Shown: positions 32,762-44,530 of the stretch, in pieces
Position numbering within the stretch: the first letter of the stretch is position 1
Layout: each line of letters opens with the position of its first letter
Source: Tricholoma matsutake
Taxonomy: Eukaryota > Basidiomycota > Agaricomycetes > Agaricales > Tricholomataceae
DNA: 64,000 bases
Direction of reading: 5' to 3'
NCBI GenBank assembly: GCA_026075535.2
Contig: AP026547.1
Location: 4,402,001-4,466,000 of the forward strand
Notes under the pieces: generated by a model
What the model was told of the DNA's origin: nothing
Database searches by the model: none
Seen by the model: the letters and a program-made list of their open reading frames with translations, nothing else
Made by a program: the position numbers and the translations under genes

Positions 32762-34314
32762 CTATCGAACGCTTCTTTGGGCCTCTCTCTCCTTCTCCTT
32801 CTTCCGTCTACGTTTTTCTTCTTCGTGGCGTTTCTCTGCCTCCAATGCAAGTACATCCTCTTTCTTCGCGATTCGAGCACTGAAGCACACACGGCGTCAG
32901 GTACAACATGACCAACAAAAAACTGGACCTGTACCTTCGTTGTTCCTCCCTCTCCAAAGCGGTCGCATCAGCCTCCATGTCATCGTCGTCACTAAAGACG
33001 TCCATGGAAACATAATTGGACCTGTTCTTGCCAAGAATTTGCCAGATTTCGTCTCGATAATCTGTAGAAGCAGCACGTTTCTTGGCCGGGGGCGGTGATT
33101 CAGAGCGACTCAATGAACGAGAACGTTTCTTTCCAGCGAGGGTTGCTGAACGAGCAGCGTCTGGAGTTACAGAAGACTTGGTGGGCTTTCCCAAGTTGCT
33201 CGTCGTCTTCGAAAACTTGGTCTTCGCCAAGATGCTCGAAGAAACAGGGCGAGCAGAAGGTTCTGCAGACTTGCGACTCGCAGTAATAAGTCCCACCGAC
33301 TTGGCTGGTGCAGTCTTCAGGGGCGAAGGTTTGCCCGGAGGTGGGGTCTTCTTCGACGAGCTCGCACTAGAGTGAGGGTTGCTAGAGTTGCTACCCTCTA
33401 TAGAGAATTCAGAAATGAAGGTGAAAACGACACAAGATCAAATGCCTCGAAAGACACTTACGCGAAGGACTGTTGGCGCCCGAGTTGGCGCCAGAAGGAG
33501 CGGAAATTCTCTTAACAACATCCTTCTCCTTCTTCGAAGAGCTAAACCAGTCGGCAAACTCGCGAGCCTCGTCGCCATCAAGGACTTTACCCTCCTTCGC
33601 CTTGGCGCGGTCCTGCAGAATCTCATCAATGGTGCGAGTGTCCCGTTTCACTACGTTAAGTTTCGTCAAGGTGTTAGGCATGGCAGCAAGTCGTTCCTTC
33701 ACCGACTTGGACCCGGAGTTCGCATCCGACGTCAGTGAGGTCGTGGTGACATCAACAGCGCCACCTGGCAGTCGTCTACCAGATTTTGAGTAGCTACCAG
33801 TATGAGATGAGCGCCTCGATGTATTAAACAACTTTCGCATCTCCTGTTGCTGCTTTCTCTCGCGCTTCTCTTCCCTGGTCAAGAACTCAGGGGCGTCGTC
33901 GTCTTCGTCATCAGGGAGTCTGCGTCTGCGGACTTCCTCCCGAACACGGTTCTGCGAAGACGATGATGGCCACTTGGGCGAGGAGGAATCAGATGAAGAG
34001 GCAACAGCTTTGGCCCTTTTAGGGCCATATCTTAAGGCATCACGCTGTTCGTCTTCCCTTCGCTGTAGTGCAGCCTGCCTGGCTATCTCTGCCTGTTCGG
34101 CGAGTCTTTTCCGCTCCTCTTCCCGCCTCTGGTCCTCGAAATGCTTCATCCGCAACTTACGTTCCATCTCTTGTTGCTTTTTCTCCTGCTCCTCCTGTTG
34201 TTTCCGCCTAAGCTCCTCCTTCCGTCGACGCTGGTCCAACGCGAGTTGAACAGCACTTTGGGACTCCTTTGTCTGCGTGGCACTGAGGGCCATGAGAGCT
34301 TGGAAAGTAGCCAT
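32762..34314 (-). CDS. SPT2: SPT2-family chromatin protein
   Basis: Reverse-strand gene, exons 34314-33462, 33397-32935 and 32879-32762 (introns 64 and 55 nt, GTAAGT and GTACAG donors); phases agree, giving 477 aa. The N-terminal half is a long charged coiled coil (QRRRKEELRRKQQEEQEKKQ). The middle is Ser/Pro/Lys-rich. The C-terminus carries the SPT2 signature: DEIWQILGKNR, then SDDDDMEADATALEREE and a basic helix RSARIAKKEDVLALEAEKRH. SPT2 proteins are nuclear histone H3-H4 chaperones acting in transcription elongation and suppression of cryptic initiation. Head-to-tail with the MFS gene; 158 bp separates its start from the MFS stop. Confidence 0.88.
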
Positions 34315-34472
34315 AGGAAGGCAAGAGAGTATAAGTACAAGAAGCAGGGGGAGGAGCAGGGGATGAGCGCGATGAGCCGACAGACAATTGCTAGTTTAGT
34401 ATTCCGATGAACACGATAGTGGCTGTCACAGCAACATTGTTTATTCATGTTTGTCATTACAATTTCTTATGC

Positions 34473-36381
34473 CTATTGTCCCCAGAGTCTCCGGGGCAGC
34501 TGTGAAGCAACCACCATAGCCCCACATACTACTGCCACCAGAACGTAATATACAAGATATCCACCAAGGTAGTTTTTCTCCACAGTCATTGCGAAAAGCG
34601 AATTTGCAGCTGCAGGGCCGATAGCTCTCATGATGCTCACGGTCATCTATTATTCCTACCTGAGCGCATGTTGCTTCGTTATGACGGGAAACGTACCTGA
34701 CTCAAACCATTTGTCGCACCTAGAGATCCCCGACTGGGTGAGGCTGCCGCAATGAATATGAAGATCGCACCTGAAGCATCACAGTTGAAACAAATTTGAG
34801 CAGTAGGGTACTGAGAATTGCTCACCATATGACAGATTAAGTCCTATAGAAATTACAGTCTGGAAAGCTATAATGGCCCAGACTGTAGCGCTAAGGCCTT
34901 GTGACTTCGCTACGTAGCTCATGAGTGGAAATGCAGCCAATGCGGGAAATGCCGACGCTATTCCAACTGTGAAAACCTTTTTGGAGCCCCAGTACTCATG
35001 AATTCTTGCGAAAAAGAGAACTTGAAATATTCCATTAAGAATACCATAGACAGACAATATTTGTCCAATGGTCGACGGCGACATTCCGAGACCACCGAGT
35101 TCAATCGGCGTTGAAAAGAAGAGGGGTTGAATCGCACGGAAGGCAATGTCCACAAGCGAGAGAGAGGCGTAGTTCCCAGCCGCAATGATAACGCGCGGAG
35201 TCAGAAGAGACCGCAAAGTCACCGGTGCCGCACTTTTTGAGATCGATGATTCCTGAGTCCCTGCAACCTTCTGGTGGATGAGAATCGGTTTATCAGGCCG
35301 AGATTTGAAGAGACGAGAAAACGGGACTGGGACTGGGTTGGTTTCCTTGAGAAATAGGAAAGTTATAACCCACGCCAATGCAGTATATGTGGCGGGCACG
35401 GCGCATGGTAAAAAATATGGATATTTTTTGAGAAATTCGTTATTGCCGAAAAGGCTGGGGAATCGATCCGCAGGTCGTGATAGTGAACCACCAATGATAG
35501 GACCAAGCTGATTGAGCAACGTGTTAGCTGAGGACCTCTTGCCCGAGAACGGAAACTTACAGTCCCTCCAGTTGACCACGCAATGGGCATATACGCATAA
35601 GCCTAAGATAAATGGCTGTTAAACCAGAAGCAGATACGTCATCTGATAAATCATACTTGTGCGATGTTCGTTGAATCAGTCATTTCAGCCATCATACTAC
35701 GCACATATTAAACCGCGCCAAAACACACATGTCAGCATAACTGACCTTTTCATTACCCCAATGTTGCCATCTAAAGTGCAAAGTCAGCGGAGCATTGAAG
35801 AACGAAAGACCAACATACTCAGGGCCCCATTTAAACTCCGACTTCGACTAGCAGTCAATCGACGAACGGTAGTCAAGATAAGACTAACTTACCTCATTAC
35901 AAGAGCCCAAAACGACCTAGAGATTCCAAAGCAATACATTGACATAGATAGTCCGGATAATCCGATAAGAATGACAGGTTTACGGCCCACACGATCGGAA
36001 GCACTACTCCAATGCAGCACAGTGAAAGCTTGGGTCAGGAAGAAAAGAGATTGCTTGACAATTCACATAAATTAAGCGAACTGACAGAGCGATGAACAGC
36101 GGTCACTCACCATGAGACCGACATAATACCCGACTTGACTTTCATTTCCATGTGTAATTCCAATGTCGCGAATAAGCTATCATTAGTGTCAGTGATGAGA
36201 TACGTGAAAAGACAGTCAAACGCACCTCGGGCGCGAAAGGGTATATAACCTGGGACGTTAACGGTTCTGCCAGTTGTAAGAACAGCACGATAGAAAATTG
36301 AAACCAGGGAAGAGGAGTGGGTGGCTTTTTCACTTGCTGAGAACTGAGCAAGGGAGACTCCTCATCGACCTGTGGGGACAT
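34473..36381 (-). CDS. Major facilitator superfamily transporter
   Basis: Ten exons: 36381-36226, 36176-36111, 36053-35893, 35847-35819, 35770-35746, 35696-35657, 35602-35561, 35507-34826, 34770-34697, 34646-34473. Nine GT-AG introns of 45-57 nt. The exon sum is 1449 nt, so 482 aa with all phases consistent. Cytosolic N-terminus with acidic ESPLLSS, then about 12 hydrophobic segments. The MFS motif A is clear after TM2 (SSASDRVGRKPVILIGL); TGGTLGPIIGG marks TM5. A central loop precedes the second six-helix half. Substrate unknown; the look is of fungal MFS proteins related to the YCR023C/ZIFL type. Membrane protein. Confidence 0.88.
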
Positions 36382-37074
36382 TAATCGTTAGAGAATTGGA
36401 GAAGGGCAAACGGCTGCTTGGAGGGAATCACGACCGGATTTTATATGGATCGAAAATGACATGACTAATGAAGGTAAAGGCTGTAACAAGCCGCATCGGC
36501 GAATAGGACTTGGAATAGGACCGACGACATGAATTCTTTATTACAGTCCGCTATGTACCGAAGAAGACGAGCAAATTTGGGTAGTTGAGAGCAGTATGGG
36601 AGAGGAGATCAAGTGGGACACGGCATTCGTTACGGAACAAAACTGCTAAGCGTAAGCCATCAAGAGCATTCCACCGATCCTGAATATAAACATTGACATG
36701 AGAGAACTGTACCTTGGAGGCCATCTAAACGTCCCAGGAGTGTTATATGACCCCTATCATATATGTATAGCTGATCATGAAGGACCCAAGGATGCCTTTG
36801 CAGCTACCGATTAGTGTTTGTCTCGGAAGCAGATGGTCGCACGATGACCATAGAGCGGAACAGAACCTACTTATCTTGAAATCAGCACATCCTTTCTTCT
36901 GGACCGCGCGGTGCTCGGTGATCGCCCTGGTTCTCATCTTGCCGACTGCTTTTCTTCAACTTTTCTTCCAATGACTCTCCCCGGAGTCCGGACCGGACTT
37001 GGCGATGTTGTGATGCTATTATTTGTCTACAGCACTTGAAGCAATTATGAACCATCAACTCGGCGGCTCAATCC
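36382..37074. other. Divergent intergenic region (MFS and DUF4604 promoters)
   Basis: About 690 bp between divergently transcribed genes. No coding frame of note; an AT-rich TATCATATATGTATA stretch at about 36756-36770 could serve as a promoter element. Confidence 0.45.
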
Positions 37075-37725
37075 ATGGCGCCCAAAGAGCCAACGCGAGC
37101 TCAACTATCCTCCAGGCTATCCTATAGTCAGAATACACCGTCATTCCTCCTCAAACTCCAGAATCGCATTGCAGGAATCCCCGACGAAGACGACGACGAA
37201 GACGAAGACGAGTACGATGAAAGCGGACGCCCACCTATACCCCGACGTCCCGCTATCCCGGAAAGACCAGAAGACGATCCAGGTAGCGCGGACGAGGATA
37301 ATGGTGACGAGAAGCCACAGGTTGTTGTGTTGAAGGAAGGGAAACACCTTACGGAACGGGAGGCTGAGAATATCAGGCGAAAAGGTAGGCTACAGAACCC
37401 CACAGTAATGGATTACTTTACAGACTTTTATCGTACTGTAGAGAAAGGACTCGCACCTCTTTCTGACCCAAAGGATGTGGTTCAGCAAGCCGATAAACCA
37501 GGCCCAGTATCGCCTAGCAAAGAAGCTACCAAGAATACGAAAGCAACGGCGCCTAGCCTATCATTTTCCTCATCCAAAGGACGAACAAAACCCCCTCCCG
37601 GAAAGAGGAAAGCTGTGGGAGACCCTGAGGAGGTGAAGAATAGTGGGAGCGCCAAGGATATGCCAGCGAAGAAGAAGTCCAAGAAACCAAGTACCGCCCT
37701 GCTTTCTTTTGGTGAGGACGCATGA
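37075..37725 (+). CDS. DUF4604-domain protein
   Basis: Join 37075-37384, 37442-37725; 197 aa. The 57-nt intron (GTAGGC...CTGTAG) is in frame, so an unspliced reading stays open, but splicing restores RRKEKGLAPL, which fits the family better. The N-terminus has the family start (AQLSSRLSYSQNTPSFLLKL), then an acidic run (DEDDDEDEDEYDE), PPIPRRPAIPERPEDDP, KPQVVVLKEGKHLT, and a Lys-rich tail with PAKKKSKK (possible nuclear signal). Function of DUF4604 proteins is poorly defined; probably a nuclear, intrinsically disordered protein. Confidence 0.82.
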   Translation: MAPKEPTRAQLSSRLSYSQNTPSFLLKLQNRIAGIPDEDDDEDEDEYDESGRPPIPRRPAIPERPEDDPGSADEDNGDEKPQVVVLKEGKHLTEREAENIRRKGRLQNPTVMDYFTDFYRTVEKGLAPLSDPKDVVQQADKPGPVSPSKEATKNTKATAPSLSFSSSKGRTKPPPGKRKAVGDPEEVKNSGSAKDMPAKKKSKKPSTALLSFGEDA

Positions 37726-38209
37726 AGAATGGCCACACATCGGCCCTTCCGGCCCAGAGCAGTGTGGAGACTAGGTTCAGGTACTTTCCTGTCTTGATCA
37801 TGCTTCCTCCTGATGTATCCCTGAATGGGAATTAATAACCACCGCAACTATTGTGCGAGATCGAGTACGTCTAGAAACTACTATGTAGGGGAAAATCCTC
37901 TCTGATCAGAGCTATCACATACATTATTGAGAACCACTGCCTCGGTGGATGGTTTTGCAGACTTAGTTCGGAGTTTCCCTATCCTTTTCAATTTCATTCT
38001 TCAGCGTGCCTTGCTGATATCCATATTTAGATTCCTACAAACGACATACTGTAATAACAATATCAATAATAGGAAGATAAACGCTCCTAGTACATCTAAT
38101 AGTGTGTGATCTATGTCGTACAGTTGACAACTAAATGCCTAAATGGATACAAATGTGGTATGTAAGGCCGAGATTTTGTGTATAGCCAGTTTTTTTGTGC
38201 AGCCCGTAA
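37726..38209. other. Convergent 3' intergenic region
   Basis: Between the stop codons of two convergent genes; no ORF of interest. AT-rich around 38000-38100. Confidence 0.5.
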
Positions 38210-39972
38210 TTAACAATCCAACGAGGCTGAGTGGAAATGCATCGAGTCGTCGTCGACCTGGAAGCTTTGTGTAGCAAGCGTGGTCGGGTTGAATCGGAGG
38301 TCGCCGGTGTCAAGGGTGTCCAGTTCAACAGCGCCCCAAGCCGAGTTGTATTCGACATTCGTATTCGTATGTAGAACGGTAGAGTAAATTCCCGCATCGG
38401 CTGATTTGTGTAAATTGAGCATGAGGCGGGACATCATCGTAACCGATATGCTTCAAATTTGATATGAGCAAGCAAGTTGTGAAATGTTCATGATGTACAG
38501 ACCAGCTTGCGAATGTTGAGAGACCACCCGCCATAAAGGGCTACACCTTGTCAGTGAATATTATTTTCGGGAGCTGGGGATGGAAAACATACACCACAGA
38601 ACTTGAGGGAAGAGTTAGGTCGCGAAAGTAATCGAATCAAGACGAAATGACGCACATAAAAGGTGGAAATGTTGGCCAAGTTTGCAACAGCCATGACCCT
38701 AAGCGTACAAGGTAAGCATACACGTCTTCATCTCTGCATCGACGGTGGGAATTTACGCAAAGTAAATGGCCCCTGTCGAAGAACTTTTAACGACTAGTCA
38801 TCCAGCAAGTTGGTCGAAAGACTTGCCATCTCTAAAAACAAGCCTGACAACTGGGACACTTATCCGTGTTATCCCATTGTTGTGCCTTCTATTCCATGTC
38901 CTTGCCATAGTGAAGGAAAATATGATGCAGTCGTACAAGAACAGTGCTTCCCAGGTGGACGCTAAGTCTGAGACTACAGTGTCTACAGGTGTGCCTTGGA
39001 CAGAGAAAAGAAGAGCTCACGAATAGCTCTGCCGAGTGACATATTCAAAGCGTGAGCAACACAGAAGGATACTCAAATGGACAATGCACGTACGTTGCAC
39101 GAGGAAACCCTGGGTGGCATCCATTCTCCTCCACAGTTGTGCTCTTCTTGTGAACGAGCGAATACTACATATTGGACTTCGGTTATTGGCCACTGGTGGA
39201 AAGAGGGAAGGAAAACGCACAAAAGCAACGCCCAGCAGCAGAGTTCCAGAACCCACCAAGAAAATTAACACACGATTGGAACAGCCATAAAGTGCGTAGA
39301 CTCTGAGCCCGAGAAGAACTCAGGAGACTTTAGCTTTTGGGATGGTTTAAATTGTTCTGAAATGATCACTCACTGCACACCAGGGCTTGATTAAGCACGA
39401 GCATTAGCTGGCGAAACGTAGCATACTGTCGACAACTGGACAGGATAAAGTTCTTTGGAAAATTGATATTGAGTGATCAAAACTTCAAACCTCTGTGGAA
39501 ACGTATAAGTAGATGAGTAACAGGGATGAGCCTTGACACACTTCATCTTGGGGCCGTAAAGTAAATCCCAGAACTGTGACCGCAATGTTCCCGAAGAACG
39601 CAAAGTAGCGGGCGAGAAAGAACCAATACGTGCTCTGTGTTTTCGGTCGCTTCCATAGATACTCAATCTCATTGCCTAAAAAGCCTGCTTCAGACCGCCC
39701 ACGTACATTGTCTTGGAACTATCTTACCAGACGTAATCAGATGGTCATAGAACAGAAACGCTATTGGAGGATAAATAAGGTTTCGTGCAGGGAAAACGGA
39801 AGAGGTGATGATGCGACTCACAGACAGCCAAAACACGAAGATAATTGTGAATCCTGCTGTCGTTGAAGGGTCAACACATCGAAACTACTTAAAGTTGATG
39901 CATGAGATACACTCACATCTCATCCATGTCGTCAACGATGTCATATCCCAATGAGTCTGGCATTACTGCCAT
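38210..39972 (-). CDS. DUF6533-type multi-pass membrane protein
   Basis: Thirteen exons: 39972-39917, 39853-39822, 39760-39728, 39675-39491, 39425-39379, 39302-39221, 39164-39094, 39028-39021, 38967-38827, 38772-38757, 38698-38656, 38540-38503, 38450-38210. Sum 993 nt, 330 aa, all phases consistent. Family hallmarks: FLFYDHLITSGNEIEYLWKR, RYFAFFGNIAVTVLG, VYALYGCSNRVLIFL, ASTWEALFLYDCIIF, FRDGAIYFAVMAVANLANI and MMSRLMLNLHK near the end. About seven hydrophobic segments. Exon 8 is only 8 nt, the intron after exon 9 has a GC donor, and intron 11 (115 nt) is the least certain. DUF6533 proteins are an expanded, uncharacterised family in mushrooms; function unknown. Confidence 0.8.
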
Positions 39973-40742
39973 GCCACATAAAGATGGAAGGCGGAGACAA
40001 AGTGCAAATCGGGAAATCAGGGTTCTGAATGATCCATATGCAAACTTTCACTGCATCAGTCCTAAGTTCGACTATCATCTAGGATCGGCTTGTATTATTT
40101 TTCTGACACCGAAGCACAGGGAAGCACTCTGCCCAATTGCACTCTACCAGACTCCACCCAATTGAGTGGCAGTCTCACAGACACGATCCTTCGCAGGAGA
40201 ATCCAAATTTAAGTAGTCCGATCTGCAGCTGCCGCCGGTGATACACTAATGACTAATATTCGTCCGCGTGTAATCAGGGCAATCACTGGCAATCAGCAGA
40301 TGGGTATAGGACCCGGATAAAAAGGACCCCGATACAAATGCCTGATCATAAATCGGTCGATTTCTCGATTTGTCCGGACAGCTTCTGCTGTAAGTACTAG
40401 TATTTTGTCCGGAACGGCGCCGGCCTCCAATGTTGCACATTGATTAGTCCGGACACCTTTTCGAGCCCCAATTTTTGTCTGGACAACGCGTCTAGCGTTC
40501 CACAGGGCTGTTTTTTGTCCGGACAATGACTTCTCGAGACCAATTTTGATCATCGGGATTGGGCGGCTCAAAAGAGAGGCGTGTTATTGGGTGACTTTCC
40601 GTAAGCGTTTATTGAGGTGAATAGAATAAATCGGACAATCAAAGTTGAAATTGCCGAGGTGCCGGGCAGCCATGATGCCGTCGCTTAGACCCTCGAATAA
40701 ACCTTAATTTGTTGATACATAGATTATTTTTGATGTGAATAA
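39973..40742. other. Intergenic, edge of the gene island
   Basis: No gene seen. Holds the TCCGGA motif cluster (40370-40525) and the left flank of the large YR retrotransposon. Confidence 0.5.
40370..40525. repeat. Five spaced copies of TTGTCCGGACA
   Basis: Copies at 40370, 40405 (partial), 40445 (TAGTCCGGACA), 40475 (TTGTCTGGACA) and 40515, spaced 30-40 bp. Each carries a palindromic TCCGGA or TCTGGA core; the sequence between copies is not conserved. Confidence 0.8.
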
Positions 40743-40843
40743 TCGAGTTTAAAGCAAGTTTACGCAAGTCCAATGGCAAAGGGTCTGGACACGTCATCGC
40801 TATGGTGCTTGCACTGCATGCACGTCCTTTTGTCTCTTCTACC
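40743..40843 (+). repeat. Ngaro-R left terminal repeat A1, first part (to the hAT)
   Basis: Starts TCGAGTTTAAAGC, the same as A2 at 62810. Interrupted at CTTCTACC by the hAT element. Confidence 0.88.
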
Positions 40844-43800
40844 TAGGCATTGGCACGGGTTTGGTAACCTGTGCGGGTCACGGGTATGGGTAGTGACGGG
40901 TACAGGTACGGGTCACAAGTCTGTGACCCATCAACCCGTCAACCCATCAACCAAGATCTCATGGTACCTGATATCTACATATGTACTAGCCCTGCAAATA
41001 CATGAAATTGTACAGTTTCGGAGTTCTGACCTAATTTAATGTGTACACAAACATGACAGAAATGGAAAGAAAAAACTGACACTCCGTACCATGCCAGCTT
41101 CGCAGAAATCTGATGGATCAACCAAGGGATCCAAAATTACAAGAACCCTAAAGCGGAAGGCATCAAAGGTCATCATGGCAATCTTGCCAAAGAAGAAAAG
41201 AAGAGGACTTACTGACGATGACACTGTTTCTGTTGCATCAACACTGCCTGAAACACCCACTCAAACTCATGATAGCAAACCCAGTAATGAGTCAACTGCT
41301 GTCATTGACATTGACAGTGATACAGGTGACGAAGATGCTGATGCTGAACTGGGTACTTCATCATTCATACATTCATACTGGTGTTGTGAAAAAGATTTAC
41401 TCACATTAATTCTATCAGAGCGCTTGAAAAAAGATTGGACTGCACCCATTTATGCCTTCTACCAGCCTATCCCAAGCATTGATCATGACAACGGGCGGTG
41501 CTTCCATGAATTTACCTGTGCTGCGAGAGGCTGCAAAAAGAAAATACGACGCTACTTGGACAAGAAAGACTCCAACTCAACAGGTAATTTGTGAAAGCAC
41601 GCGAAGCGATGCTGGGGAGCGGAAACACTTGCAGCTGCTGACCAAACAAAAAATGCATCAGAGGCTCGTGCTTCTGTAACCAACCTAGTATTGAAAAATG
41701 GATCGATTACGGCGGTCTTCAAGAGACTTGGAAAAGCCAAGGTTACTTTCTCACACTGACAACACACAAAAACCGAAGCCAAGTTTGTTACATCACAATG
41801 ACAAGTAATGATCCACTAACACACTTGTAGAGCCGAGATTGTCTGTTGGGTTAGTGAAAGTGCCCGGCCCTTCAAGATTGTAAAAGACTGTGGCTTTCAA
41901 TCATTGATGAAAATGGGGCGGCCAGAGTATTACATACCTTCTCCTTCAACAGTATCCTGTGATGTTCGAATGGTGTTTGCACGCACACGCCAGAGGATTG
42001 CTAGCATGCTACAGGTAAGTGAAAGCTTTTGATGGACCAAGTTTGAAAAAGGGCTTACCAAAGTTGAGAAATATGATGGTGAATTGAACTTCATGATGGA
42101 TGCATGGACCTCCCCCAATCACAAGGCATTCGTTGCCCTTACAGTTCACCTGGAAAAGAATGGCGAGCCACTGTGCATGGTCTTAGATGTCATTGAAGTT
42201 GCCACAGTATTTACACACCTAAAATCCCAATTTTCGAGAGCTGACAAACCCATTCCTATGTAGTCTCACTCTGGACTTAACCTGGCAATGGTGTTTGCAA
42301 AGATTCTAGAGGAATTCGGAATTGCAGACAAAGTAAGTGTTGCAATGATTCCAGACGATGAAATGCTCACCCAGGAACAGATTCTGAGTATTACTTGTGA
42401 TAATGCATTGTGTAACAATGTCATGATAGCTGAGCTTGCAAAAATCCTGCCAAACTTCTCCAAGGACGGCCACACATGATGCTTTTTACATATTGTCAAT
42501 CTTGTTGCAAAATCCATTATAAGGCAATTCGATGTACAGAAAAAATGAGACGATGAACATCTTGATGAGGCCGAACAAGAATTGCACAACCTCGCAGGTG
42601 ATGTCAATCTTGAAAATGAACAGGCTGAGGAAGTAATGGGACAATATCAGATCAATGGTGAAATAGATGCGGGGGACAAAAGCGATGATGATGTTGAAGG
42701 ATGGATTAACGAGATGATGTTGCTGTCACCAACTGAATGTGAATGAGTTGAGGAAGATATTCAACCAGTAAAGCTCGTTCTGGTCAAGGTAAGAATATCA
42801 GTGACATCCACATGTAGGGAGTTGCATACTTACACACTTGCAGCTTTGAAAGCTTTCTTTTAAGGTCATAAACTCTTCGACAATCATCCTGCCATCGTGG
42901 CAAAGACTGCTAGATGAGCTTGCGATGAAAAAACGAATCATACCTTGCGATGTAACAACACATTGGAATTCAACCTATGACATGTTAAATTTTGCACTCG
43001 AGTATCAGAAAGCAATTGACATCTTGACAGGAGACAGGCAGAACCAGCTTCAGAATTATGAATTGAGCAAGAGGGAATGGATAATTGCCAAACAGTTGTG
43101 TGACATGCTCAAGGTGGGGGGGGGGGTGATGGCAGCAATCCATGGATTGCTGAGTCATCAGTCAAGCCCAGGTCTTGAAGGACATGACTTTGTTCTTCTT
43201 GTGTTCAATGCCTAACCTTGCTACCGTTATCCCTGCCATGGATTTTATTAATGACAAGCTCACTGCCCATGCTCACGATTGGACCCTTTCCCTGGCCATC
43301 AAAGCCTCTCTCGAACTTGGGAAGAAGACACTGAACCGCTACTATTCGCTCATGGATTTGTCAGAGGTATACCGCATTGCTATGGGTATGTAGCTGATGT
43401 TTCTACTTGCTAGCTCTTCTTATGCCCTGTCAATTAGTTTTACACCCACGCCATAAGCTCACATACTTCAAAATGGCTGGTTGGGAACAAGAATGGATTG
43501 AGATGGCAAAGGAACTGGTACGCGACACATTTGAACGATCTTACAAACAAGAAGATGCTTGAGACCAAAATGAACCCACTCTGGCCAAGCCAATCACTGG
43601 AAAAAAGGTACGAACTCACTGGCTTTTGGTACTTCCCTGCATAACTGGACATTTCCAGTCATCGGCACCCTCAAACATGTTCGACAGCCTCCCATCACTC
43701 AGCGCCCCCAAGCAACATGAATTATGCGACGAGCTTGACAGGTACCTCAACACAGATCCCGAAGCAGTGGGGGATGTGCTGATGTGGTGGCATGAGCGCC

Positions 43801-44296
43801 GTGCAATGTACCCCTATCTCTCGCATATGGCGCTGGATTATTTGATGATCCCAGGTATGTTCTTTAATCCTTCTGGTACCTCTGTCAGCTCAAGGTATTT
43901 CTTCCTTCCAGCAACATCAGTTGATGTCAAGCGCATATTCAGCTGTGGCCGCCTTGTTCTATCTCATGTCTGTGGTCGGCTATCAGCACAGTCGACTTGG
44001 GCTCTGCTATGTTTAGGATCTTGGAGCTTACTGGGTCTGGTGAAGGATACTGATGTTTTAGCTGTTACAGTTCTTGATGATGTTGAGGGGGATGAGGAAT
44101 TAGAGCTCGATGATGGCTGGGATAGTATATTACAGTAGAATAGCCATAATATAGGAACTTCCGAGAAAACCTAGGTGCAATACCCATACCCATGATGACC
44201 CATGGCATGTGACCCATGGGTTGTGGGTATGGGTAGGGGCGGGTACGGGTACGGGTTGACTCAAAAGTACCCATGGGTTACCCATGCTAATGCCTA
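40844..44296 (+). mobile_element. 3453-bp hAT DNA transposon
   Basis: Ends TAGGCATTGGCACGGGT and, in reverse complement, TAGGCATTAGCATGGGT (17-bp inverted repeats, 2 mismatches). Perfect 8-bp target duplication CTTCTACC at 40836-40843 and 44297-44304; the uninterrupted target exists in A2 at 62903-62910. Both subterminal regions are packed with GGGTACGGGT/ACCCATGGGT words, typical transposase-binding clusters. Confidence 0.95.
41091..44138 (+). pseudogene. hAT transposase remnant
   Basis: Basic Ser/Thr-rich N-terminus with KRKASK and PKKKRR, then a BED-type zinc finger (FTCAARGCKKKIRRYLDKKD ... KHAKRC, about 41510-41610). The catalytic-core hallmarks are LNFMMDAWTSPNHKAFVALT (about 42085-42145), SITCDNALCNN (about 42388) and VTTHWNSTYDMLNFALE (about 42950, normally RTRWNSTYDML). 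The C-terminal dimerisation motif is TSVDVKRIFSCGRLVLSHVC (about 43917-43975). Intron-like GTAAGT segments interrupt it (for example about 42015). Stops are mainly TGA at expected Arg positions. A G10 run near 43118 is a likely slippage site. Confidence 0.88.
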
Positions 44297-44304
44297 CTTC
44301 TACC

Positions 44305-44508
44305 CTGCATGTGGAGAGATGTTCATGCTGAACTACTGCACCGCATGCATCTCAAGTCCTGCTGGACTTTTCATGCACATGTCATGTGCCGCAACCCCTA
44401 TTCCTAGGAAGAGAAGAGTGAGACATTGCCTGTCTCAGGTTCTCTCTGCTACTCTCTCTCTCTCCTAGTGACATCTCCTAGTTTCACTCAGTGTATTAGT
44501 TTTGTGTT
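44305..44508 (+). repeat. Ngaro-R A1, second part (intron-less)
   Basis: Continues A2-homologous sequence from CTGCATGTGGAGAG to GTTTTGTGTT. At 44468/44469 it joins TCCTAG directly to TGACATCTCC, whereas A2 has 56 nt of GT...AG sequence at this point. Confidence 0.88.
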
Positions 44509-44530
44509 AAATTTATACATTGTTCCTCAT

